Assembly: GCF_016106035.1 (NCBI RefSeq)
Contig: NZ_JADKPZ010000003.1
Coordinates: forward strand, 62,001-126,000
Direction: 5' to 3'
DNA length: 64,000 bases
DNA from: Arcobacter vandammei
GTDB lineage: Bacteria; Campylobacterota; Campylobacteria; Campylobacterales; Arcobacteraceae
The notes beneath the pieces are model-generated. The model had not been told where the DNA came from. It saw only the letters and a program-made list of their open reading frames with translations, and ran no database searches. Position numbers and translations under genes: made by a program. Position 1 is the stretch's first letter. Every line of letters starts with the position of its first letter. Below, piece by piece: positions 47,528 to 55,186 of the stretch.

Positions 47528-48118
47528 TTACCTTTTACCTTTTAGAACTTTTCGTTTGTGCCTTTTATACTGTTTTTTTAGAAAATCTTTATAGCTTTGA
47601 GGATATGCTCGGTTTTTAGGGATATTATTTATTATAAATGCTATTAAAAATAGAATTAATGCTCCACTAAAAACAGGAACTAAAACATAAAAAAAACCTA
47701 AATCGTGAATTTGTTCGTTTCCAATAACTGCAATTAAAGCTGTTGCACCACCTGGTGGATGTAGAGTTAAAGTAAGTTGCATAACTAAAATAGAAGTTGA
47801 AACAGCAATTGCTGCAGCTAAAAAAAGATTTGGTTCAAATAATTTATATGAAATCACACCAATAATTGCAGATAATATATGTCCACCTATTAGATTTTTT
47901 GGTTGAGCAAGAGGAGAGTTTACTGCTCCATAAATTAAAACAGCACTAGCTCCAAATGAGCTTAATACAAGTACTAAACCATCATCATCTAAAAAGTTTT
48001 TATGAAAATATGTTATTGCTAAAATACCAAGTAAAGAACCAATCCAAGACCAAAATAAGTTTGATTTATCAAGTGCTTCAGAGTTTATTCTTTGAAATTG
48101 TCTATAAAAAAACTTCAT
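47528..48118 (-). CDS. HPP-family integral membrane protein
   Basis: A 196-residue protein with four to five membrane helices and the HPP signature: L-H-P-P-G-G-A-T-A-L-I-A in the third helix region, with S-P-L-A-Q-P-K-N-L-I-G-G-H earlier. Members have been linked to nitrite transport, mainly in plants and cyanobacteria; the role here is not defined. It stops 16 bases from the convergent transpeptidase. Confidence 0.9.
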   Translation of the reverse strand: MKFFYRQFQRINSEALDKSNLFWSWIGSLLGILAITYFHKNFLDDDGLVLVLSSFGASAVLIYGAVNSPLAQPKNLIGGHILSAIIGVISYKLFEPNLFLAAAIAVSTSILVMQLTLTLHPPGGATALIAVIGNEQIHDLGFFYVLVPVFSGALILFLIAFIINNIPKNRAYPQSYKDFLKKQYKRHKRKVLKGKR

Positions 48119-48221
48119 TACAATACCTTTTTTAAAGATTAAATCTTAATATTTTTCAAAATTTTTTTTTATGATTTTGGTCAATAGTTTAAAATAAAAT
48201 TCTAAATTTTGTTTATTTCGA

Positions 48222-48227
48222 TATAAT
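48222..48227 (+). promoter_or_regulatory. -10 box for phnA
   Basis: A perfect TATAAT in CGATATAATC, 31 bases before the ATG. Confidence 0.7.
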
Positions 48228-48258
48228 CTTAGCTATTTTTTGAAATGAGGTAATTTTT

Positions 48259-48813
48259 ATGAGTATTGAACAAGAACTTTTAAATAGAAGCGATTCATCT
48301 TGTGAACTTTGTAAATCAACACAAGATTTAACTGTTTTTGAAGTAAGTCCTAGTGATGGAAGTGTGGAACAATCTGCACTTTTATGTGGAAAATGTAAAT
48401 CACAATTTGAAGATGATAGTTTTTTAGATGAAAATCATTGGTTTTGCTTGAGTGATTCAATGTGGAGTACAACTCCTGCTGTACAAGTTTTGTCATATAG
48501 AATGCTAAAAAAACTTGGAAATCAAGACCAACTTGATATGATGTATTTAGAAGATGATGTAAGAGCTTGGGCAGAAGCTGGAATTGCTAAAATTGATGAT
48601 AGTATAGTTCATAAAGATAGTAATGGTGTAGTTTTAAATGCTGGAGATACAGTTACAATCATCAAAGATTTAGATGTAAAAGGTACTACATTTACAGCAA
48701 AAAGAGGAACAGCTGTAAGAAATATTTCACTTACTTCTAATCCTGAACATATAGAAGGAAGAGTAAATGGAGTAAAGATTGTAATTCTTACTCAATTTGT
48801 TAAAAAATCTTAA
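48259..48813 (+). CDS. phnA: PhnA-domain protein
   Basis: A 184-residue soluble protein. An N-terminal zinc ribbon (C-E-L-C-K-S...C-G-K-C) is followed by an alpha-helical middle and a C-terminal PhnA beta domain (L-N-A-G-D-T-V-T-I-I-K-D-L-D-V-K-G and G-T-A-V-R-N-I-S-L). Despite the name, most members are not tied to phosphonate use. Function is uncertain. Confidence 0.92.
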   Translation: MSIEQELLNRSDSSCELCKSTQDLTVFEVSPSDGSVEQSALLCGKCKSQFEDDSFLDENHWFCLSDSMWSTTPAVQVLSYRMLKKLGNQDQLDMMYLEDDVRAWAEAGIAKIDDSIVHKDSNGVVLNAGDTVTIIKDLDVKGTTFTAKRGTAVRNISLTSNPEHIEGRVNGVKIVILTQFVKKS

Positions 48814-48839
48814 AAAGATGAGGTTTATACCTCCTTTTT
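48812..48839. terminator. Bidirectional terminator (AGGTTTATACCT type)
   Basis: A stem GAGGT / ACCTC flanked by A5 and T5 runs between the convergent phnA and LtaS-like genes. It contains the 15-base string AGGTTTATACCTCCT (48821-48835), found again at 53158-53172. Confidence 0.75.
48821..48835 (+). repeat. 15-base direct repeat, left copy
   Basis: AGGTTTATACCTCCT, identical to 53158-53172. The two copies bracket the LtaS-like/eptA/PAP2 block, and each is part of a terminator. Confidence 0.8.
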
Positions 48840-48846
48840 AATTTAG

Positions 48847-50745
48847 TTATTTATAAGATTTATTTTTATACATATCATCTAAAATATAAATCAAAGCTAA
48901 AGCTTCTTTTTGTAAATTTTCATTATTTGGAATCTCTACTAATTTTTTATCTTTATATTCGTAAGTTTTACTAGGTAGATTTGGTACTAAAATAGATATG
49001 TTATCCCCTTTTCTATAAGCATAAGTTTCATCAAAAATCATTAAGTTTATATCTTGTTTGTTGTCTTTAAATATAGAATTTCCTAAAATAGGGTAAGATA
49101 AATCAATTCCTATTAAATCCAAAGCAGTTGCTAAAACATCAGGTTGTGAGCTAAGTCTTTCAACAATTTGAGGTTTAATATCTTGGCTTACAATAACTGC
49201 TGGTATTTGAAACATATCAATAGGTACAACTTGATCCCCATAAACTCTTACATTATGGTCAGCAACTACAACAAAAACTGTATTTTTATAGTAAGCTTCT
49301 TGTTTTGCTAGTTCAAACAGTTTTCCTATTGCAAAATCTGCATATTTTATAGCATTTTCAGCACTTTGCTTTGGAATATTTTTTTCAAACTCTATTTTTC
49401 CATCTGGAAGTTCAAAAGGCATATGATTTGATGAGCTAAACATAACAGTTACAAAATTTTCGCCATTTTTTGAGTAGTTTTTAAACATCTCATTTGCTTT
49501 TATCACTAAATCTTCATCACTAACTCCCCAAGTACTTTTAAAAGTTGGATTTTCATAATCTTTTTCTTCAATTACTTTATCAAATCCATTTCCTAAGTAC
49601 CAACTTTTCATATTATCAAACCTAGCTTCTCCACCATAAATAAAGCTTGATTTATAACCATATGGTTTTAATAAAGTTGCTACTGTAAAATAGTCGTGTT
49701 GAGATTTATTTCTTTTTACAACTTCGTTTCCTGTTATTGGTAAAGTTCCACTAGTTAAGGCTGCAAGTCCTCTTACACTTCTTGTTCCATTTGAATATAA
49801 ATTTGTAAAGGCTATATAATTGTTTGCTAAATTATCCAAATTTGGAGTTAGATTTTGTTTTCCTATAAAACCTGTAAATTGAGCACCCATACTCTCTTGT
49901 ATAAAAATCACAAGATTTTTTTGCTCTTTTTTATCTAAATAAGTTTTTACCTCTCTATAAAATGGTTTAGTTTTATCTTTATAAGAAATTCCCAAAACTT
50001 TTGAAACAAGATTGTATGCCTCTTCTGTATTCATAATTCCATATTTTTTTACATCACTTTCACTTTTTGCATTTGAATAGTAGGCATAAGCTAAAGAGTG
50101 CAAAGAGTTTTTTGTAATCTCATTTATAACTCTATTTGTACTATATAAAGCATCAGAGATATTTACAGGTCTATGCCCAAAAGATGAACGAATACCAATA
50201 AATAAGATTAATAAAATAGGTAAAAGTAAAGCAACTCTTGAAAGATAGTTTTGTTCAAAAACCTTTTCAAACTTTATAAAGTTTGATTTTAGGTATATCT
50301 TAATAGTAATAAATATCAGAATAAAAGCAGCGATAAACTCAAATTTATAATCTTTGAAAAGTAATGAAGCAACCTCTTTTGGGTACTCTAAATATTCAAT
50401 AAACAGATAGTTTGGTCTTAAATCATATTGTGCAAAAAATGGAAAACTTGCACTTTCAATAAACAGAGTAATAACTAAAAAAGCTAAAATATAAAAGTTT
50501 AAAAATTTTGAGATATATTTTGAAAATATTTTGGGGCTTAAAGCCAAAAAAATCGTGGGAATTACCAAAATTATGAATATTGATATTGTATCCATTCTTA
50601 GACCATAGACAAAAGTAAGCAAACTTTCACTAAAAGAAATATCACTTAATCTATTAAAATAGATAAGATAAAAAAAAGCTCTTCCCAAAAGAAAAAGAGC
50701 AACAAAAAGTAGATAAACTTTAAAAAGTTCCCGAGAAATTGACAT
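48847..50745 (-). CDS. LtaS-like membrane sulfatase/phosphoglycerol transferase family protein
   Basis: A 632-residue protein with about five N-terminal membrane helices (to about 210) and a C-terminal periplasmic alkaline-phosphatase-superfamily domain. The nucleophile region is Y-S-N-G-T-R-S-V-R-G (about residue 315), and the late metal motif V-A-D-H-N-V is present. Such enzymes move phosphoglycerol or phosphoethanolamine groups onto envelope polymers. It is divergent from eptA, placing two related transferases head to head. Confidence 0.88.
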   Translation of the reverse strand: MSISRELFKVYLLFVALFLLGRAFFYLIYFNRLSDISFSESLLTFVYGLRMDTISIFIILVIPTIFLALSPKIFSKYISKFLNFYILAFLVITLFIESASFPFFAQYDLRPNYLFIEYLEYPKEVASLLFKDYKFEFIAAFILIFITIKIYLKSNFIKFEKVFEQNYLSRVALLLPILLILFIGIRSSFGHRPVNISDALYSTNRVINEITKNSLHSLAYAYYSNAKSESDVKKYGIMNTEEAYNLVSKVLGISYKDKTKPFYREVKTYLDKKEQKNLVIFIQESMGAQFTGFIGKQNLTPNLDNLANNYIAFTNLYSNGTRSVRGLAALTSGTLPITGNEVVKRNKSQHDYFTVATLLKPYGYKSSFIYGGEARFDNMKSWYLGNGFDKVIEEKDYENPTFKSTWGVSDEDLVIKANEMFKNYSKNGENFVTVMFSSSNHMPFELPDGKIEFEKNIPKQSAENAIKYADFAIGKLFELAKQEAYYKNTVFVVVADHNVRVYGDQVVPIDMFQIPAVIVSQDIKPQIVERLSSQPDVLATALDLIGIDLSYPILGNSIFKDNKQDINLMIFDETYAYRKGDNISILVPNLPSKTYEYKDKKLVEIPNNENLQKEALALIYILDDMYKNKSYK

Positions 50746-50884
50746 AAAACCTCTTTGAATTAAAATTAAGTAAAATTTTTTGAAACAATATTAGATATTA
50801 ATTACAAATTGGTTACAAAAATAATTGTTTATTTATTAACCTTTTTGATGTATAAATTCAAAATTTTAATATAAAGGTTTATCT

Positions 50885-52492
50885 TTGAATCCACTCTCTT
50901 CTTATAGGCTAATACTTTTTAGCTCTACTGTTTTTACTCTATTTTACAACTTTAAATTTTTTAAAGATTTGTTTACTACTTATGGTTTTGCTGGTTTAAA
51001 TCTACTATATTTTTTATCAACAGCTATTTTACTTATAGCTTTGATGACTTTGCTGTTTTCAATTTTTGCTTCAAAATATACAACAAAACTTATTTTGATA
51101 ACTTTGTTTGTAATTTCGGCATTTACAGCCTATTTTATGGATAGTTACGGTGTTGTGATTGATACAGAGATGATAAGAAACTCTTTGCAAACAAATTTAA
51201 ATGAGTCAAAAGATTTATTTAGTTTTAAGCTTATCTTATATGTTATTTTTCTAGCAATTCTTCCTACATATTTGATATATAAGGCAAAAATTGAGTACAA
51301 AAGTTTTAAAAGTGAGCTATTTTCAAGGTTAAAAACTATAATCCTATCTTTACTTGTTATTTTAGTGATAGTGTTTAGTTTTAGTAAATTTTATACCTCT
51401 TTTTTTAGAGAGCATAAATCTCTAAGATACAACATAAATCCGATATATTGGATTTATAGTATTGGAAATTATGTACATAAAACTTTTGATACAGCACCTA
51501 CAACACTGCAAGAAATAGGAAAAGATTCAAAAGTAGTTGAGCCAATAGATGAGCCAAAAGAGTTGATTATTTTAGTTGTAGGAGAAACTGCAAGAGCTGA
51601 TAGATTTTCTCTAAATGGTTATGCTAAAGAGACAAATCCACTTTTAAAGCAAGAAAACTTAACTAGTTTTACAAATATGTACTCTTGTGGAACTTCAACC
51701 GCACACTCTGTTCCTTGTATGTTTTCAGTATATCCACGAGAGCAATATAACTACAAAAAAGGAATTTCTACACAAAATGTCTTAGATGTCTTAAAAAATA
51801 CAAAGGATATTTCTATACTTTGGAGAGACAACAACTCAGATTCAAAAGGAGTAGCTCTTAGAATTGATTATGAGGACTTTAGAACATCAAAAACAAATAC
51901 AATGTGTGAAGATGATGAGTGTAGAGATGAGGGAATGCTTGTAGGTCTTGAAGATTATATAGAAAAAAATAGTGGTAGAGATATTTTAATAGTACTTCAC
52001 CAAATGGGAAGCCATGGGCCAGCTTATTATAAAAGATATCCAAAAGAGTTTGAAAAATTTACTCCTGTTTGTAAAACAAATCAGCTAGAAAACTGTACAA
52101 AAGAGGAGATAAATAATGCTTATGACAATACTATTTTATACACAGACTATTTTTTAAGTAAATCTATAAATTTCTTAAAAAAATATTCAAATACTCATGA
52201 AGTAGGGCTTGTTTATATGTCAGACCACGGAGAAAGTCTAGGAGAAAATGGTGTCTATCTTCATGGAATGCCCTATCCTTTTGCTCCAAAAGAGCAAAGA
52301 AATGTAGCATCACTTATTTGGCTAGGAGATGGAGCTATGGAGCATGAGTATGACAAAGCAAAAATAAATTTGCTTAAAGATAAAGAGCTTTCACAAGACA
52401 ATCTATTTCATACTCTTTTAGGGCTTTTTGAAGTTGAGACAGAAGTTTATAAAAAAGATATGGATATTTTAAATGATTCAAGAAACGATTAA
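50885..52492 (+). CDS. eptA: Lipid A phosphoethanolamine transferase (EptA family)
   Basis: A 535-residue protein: five membrane helices (to about 175) and a periplasmic catalytic domain with E-T-A-R-A-D-R-F-S-L-N-G-Y, the nucleophile segment C-G-T-S-T-A-H-S-V-P-C-M (T270/T272 region) and S-D-H-G-E-S-L-G-E-N-G. It adds phosphoethanolamine to lipid A (or core), lowering negative charge and raising resistance to cationic peptides. The start is TTG at 50885 with AAAGG upstream. It overlaps the PAP2 gene by 20 bases. Confidence 0.93.
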   Translation: MNPLSSYRLILFSSTVFTLFYNFKFFKDLFTTYGFAGLNLLYFLSTAILLIALMTLLFSIFASKYTTKLILITLFVISAFTAYFMDSYGVVIDTEMIRNSLQTNLNESKDLFSFKLILYVIFLAILPTYLIYKAKIEYKSFKSELFSRLKTIILSLLVILVIVFSFSKFYTSFFREHKSLRYNINPIYWIYSIGNYVHKTFDTAPTTLQEIGKDSKVVEPIDEPKELIILVVGETARADRFSLNGYAKETNPLLKQENLTSFTNMYSCGTSTAHSVPCMFSVYPREQYNYKKGISTQNVLDVLKNTKDISILWRDNNSDSKGVALRIDYEDFRTSKTNTMCEDDECRDEGMLVGLEDYIEKNSGRDILIVLHQMGSHGPAYYKRYPKEFEKFTPVCKTNQLENCTKEEINNAYDNTILYTDYFLSKSINFLKKYSNTHEVGLVYMSDHGESLGENGVYLHGMPYPFAPKEQRNVASLIWLGDGAMEHEYDKAKINLLKDKELSQDNLFHTLLGLFEVETEVYKKDMDILNDSRND

Positions 52493-53159
52493 TAGACAAA
52501 TTATCATTACAACTATTTTATTAATAGTTGTAATCTTGCTTTTTGAGTTTACAAATTTTGATATAGATTTTCAAAAGTTTTTTTATAATTTTGAGAATAA
52601 AACTTGGTTTGTATCAAAAGATGAAGCAATAGCAGATTTAATCTTTTATAGTGGGTTTAAAAAATTATTTATTGGCTTTTCTATTTTAGTTGTATTAATA
52701 ACTATTTTTTTATTTTTCAAGAAAATTGGCTTTCTTCAAGAGTATAAAAAAGGTTTATTAATTTTATCTTTATCACTTGTTTTAGTTCCTTCTTTATCTG
52801 GATTAAAAAATATTACAAATGTTCCTTGTCCTACTAATATTATAGAGTTTGGTGGCAATTCAATAGATGTAAAAATCCTTGAAAGTTACCCAAAAGATTA
52901 TATTCAAGAGTCAAAACATAGATGTTGGCCTGCTGGTCATGCTACAATGGGATTTTCTTTAATGGCACTATATTTTCTATTTAGAACACAAAGAAATAGA
53001 AATATTGCTTTATTTTTTGGTGTAACTATTGGAATTTTAACGGGTGGTTATAAGATATTAATTGGAGATCACTTTTTAAGTCATACTTTAGTTACTATGT
53101 TAGCAGCTTGGTTAGTTATTTTATTAGTTGCTAAAGTAGTAAATAAAATAAAAGAGTAG
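52473..53159 (+). CDS. PAP2-family membrane phosphatase (LpxE/LpxF-like)
   Basis: A 228-residue integral membrane phosphatase. The catalytic motifs are K-H-R-C-W-P-A-G-H-A-T-M-G-F (about residue 150-162) and G-D-H-F-L-S-H-T (about 192-199), preceded by membrane helices. Coupling with eptA recalls Helicobacter pylori lpxE-eptA, where removal of the lipid A 1-phosphate precedes phosphoethanolamine addition; the same sequence of steps is likely here. The substrate is inferred, not shown. Confidence 0.9.
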   Translation: MIQETINRQIIITTILLIVVILLFEFTNFDIDFQKFFYNFENKTWFVSKDEAIADLIFYSGFKKLFIGFSILVVLITIFLFFKKIGFLQEYKKGLLILSLSLVLVPSLSGLKNITNVPCPTNIIEFGGNSIDVKILESYPKDYIQESKHRCWPAGHATMGFSLMALYFLFRTQRNRNIALFFGVTIGILTGGYKILIGDHFLSHTLVTMLAAWLVILLVAKVVNKIKE

Positions 53160-53177
53160 GTTTATACCTCCTCTTTT
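53150..53177. terminator. Bidirectional terminator spanning two convergent stop codons
   Basis: The stem AAAAGAG-AGGT / ACCT-CTCTTTT (one mismatch each side) contains the TAG of the PAP2 gene and the TAA of the dynamin-like gene. It shares AGGTTTATACCTCCT with the terminator at 48821. Confidence 0.85.
53158..53172 (+). repeat. 15-base direct repeat, right copy
   Basis: AGGTTTATACCTCCT, identical to 48821-48835; it includes parts of two stop codons. Confidence 0.8.
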
Positions 53178-55186
53178 ATCTTCTCTAAATCTTTGATTTT
53201 TTCTAAATATTGCTCTTTTTTATTTTTTACAAACTCAATTCTATCTTTATTTATCTCTAAATATTGCTCTTTTGAGTATTTTATAATTTTAAATAGATAG
53301 TTTCTTTTTGAAGTTAAGAAATCTTCGATTTTTTCAAAACCAAAGTTTGCTTTTAATTTTGCAACAATTTCATCTTCTCTTGGGTGTGAAATAGAAAATC
53401 TACTTGGCTCTTTTTTGTATAGCTCTTCGCTTTCACTTATTTGTTGCTCAAAATGAGCAATTGTTGCTTGAGTTGTTTGAATATATGAGTAGGATAAAGC
53501 ACCATTAAAGTATGCAAATTTCTTTCTAAGTGCTGAGATATTTTCTAAAATTGCTTTATGGAAAGTTCTTAAAACATTTTCATAAACTTTTGCAGCAAAG
53601 TGTCTTGTATTTGAAAACTCAATATCTGAAGCTATCTCTCTTTGTTTTCTAATAAGTTCAAAAGGCTCTTGCCACTTTACAACATCATTTTTTATTAGAC
53701 GATAAACATCTCTAAATGCCTCATCTGTATCTAATTCTATATTTTTTAAAAGCTTAATTGACCTTTTAAACATTTTATCTACTGTTTGGTCATCATAAAA
53801 TAGTGCTTTATAAACAGCATCGCTATCTATCCAAAAAGTTTCATATTCAAATTTCTCTATTTTTTCACCAAAAAGTGATTTTGACTCTTCAAATCTAAGA
53901 GATTTTTTTCTTTTGATATTTTTAAATGTCTCATTTGCAATTTTTTCCATAACAGCTTCCAAAGAGTTATAGATACTAAAAAGCTCTTTTGAATATCTTT
54001 TATGAATATTTTCAAAAGCTTCATCAACTTTTGTTTCACATGACTCTAAAACATTAACTAAAGCATCATAAACTTTGATTATTGTTTCATACTCTTTTAC
54101 TAAAATATCACAAAAACTTCTTAAATCTTTTTTTATTGCAAACTCTTTAGCTTCTGCTGCTTGTGGTCTTATTGTTGTTTCTATAAAATCTAAAACTTCA
54201 TTAATATTTGAGTCTTCCAAAAGTTTTGTATTATGTGAAGTATCACTTTGTTTTATAGATATTATTTTTCTTTTATGCTCATTTAAAAGATTCTCAATAG
54301 ATATATTGTTCTCTATATCTTTTGCTAAAAGCTCTTTTTTTAGTTGAGTTAGAAGATTTATATTTTCATCTTCAATTAAAATATCTTTCTCTTTTGCTCT
54401 TCCCTCAAGAGCTTTTATAGCTGAAATTGGTACAACCTTTGCAAAATATTTACTAAATTTATCTTTTACATAGTTTGTTGTAGTTTCAACTTGAGTAGGA
54501 GTTAATTTATCTTTTTGATTTAGTACACAAAGTGATTTATTTTTAAAGTGTTGCATATACTCTTCTAAAACTTGAGCTTCAGATAGTTTTCCTGCATTAT
54601 CAATCAAAGTTAGCCAAATAATCCCACCAACATCTTTTAAAACTCTTCTTGTAACATCTGTATCACTTTGAGATTGTGAGTTAAGACCAGGAGTATCTAC
54701 AAATGAAATCTCTTTTAAAATTGGCATTGGAGCATAAAGTGTAAGATATTTGATATTTTTCATATCATCTTGTCTTTGGTCTGTAAAATCAGCAATGCTT
54801 TCTATTGGAGCAAATTCTGTTGCCCCTGAATAGTAAGTGATTTTTAGTTTAAACTCTTCACCATAGTTTATAAAGTTTACTTTTGAAGTAACTGGTGTAA
54901 TTCCTGTTGGAAGTATATTTCTTGATAAAATAGCATTTAAAAATGTAGATTTTCCTGCACTAAATTGCCCTGTAATTGCAACTTCCATTGGGTATCTTGC
55001 CCGTCTTAACTGCTTATTTAAAATAGATTGGAGTTGAATAGAAGGATGAAATTTTTCATCTAGTAATTTATCAATAGTTTTTTTAATATCACCAACTAAA
55101 CCATCTTCATAAATAATCTCTTTTAGGTTATTTTGTTCCTTAAATTCATTTATAAAACTTTTTAATATATTAATATTTGCACTCAT
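53162..55186 (-). CDS. Bacterial dynamin-like GTPase (DLP1/DLP2 pair member)
   Basis: A 674-residue large GTPase. The P-loop is GQFSAGKS (73-80), with T-P-V-T switch I, D-T-P-G-L-N (about 168) switch II and N-Q-K-D as the base-recognition motif. Long helical stalk and trunk regions fill residues 320-674. It starts on the last base of the upstream partner's stop. Campylobacter jejuni has a similar adjacent pair (DLP1/DLP2) that forms hetero-oligomers and tethers membranes. Confidence 0.92.
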   Translation of the reverse strand: MSANINILKSFINEFKEQNNLKEIIYEDGLVGDIKKTIDKLLDEKFHPSIQLQSILNKQLRRARYPMEVAITGQFSAGKSTFLNAILSRNILPTGITPVTSKVNFINYGEEFKLKITYYSGATEFAPIESIADFTDQRQDDMKNIKYLTLYAPMPILKEISFVDTPGLNSQSQSDTDVTRRVLKDVGGIIWLTLIDNAGKLSEAQVLEEYMQHFKNKSLCVLNQKDKLTPTQVETTTNYVKDKFSKYFAKVVPISAIKALEGRAKEKDILIEDENINLLTQLKKELLAKDIENNISIENLLNEHKRKIISIKQSDTSHNTKLLEDSNINEVLDFIETTIRPQAAEAKEFAIKKDLRSFCDILVKEYETIIKVYDALVNVLESCETKVDEAFENIHKRYSKELFSIYNSLEAVMEKIANETFKNIKRKKSLRFEESKSLFGEKIEKFEYETFWIDSDAVYKALFYDDQTVDKMFKRSIKLLKNIELDTDEAFRDVYRLIKNDVVKWQEPFELIRKQREIASDIEFSNTRHFAAKVYENVLRTFHKAILENISALRKKFAYFNGALSYSYIQTTQATIAHFEQQISESEELYKKEPSRFSISHPREDEIVAKLKANFGFEKIEDFLTSKRNYLFKIIKYSKEQYLEINKDRIEFVKNKKEQYLEKIKDLEKIKEEV

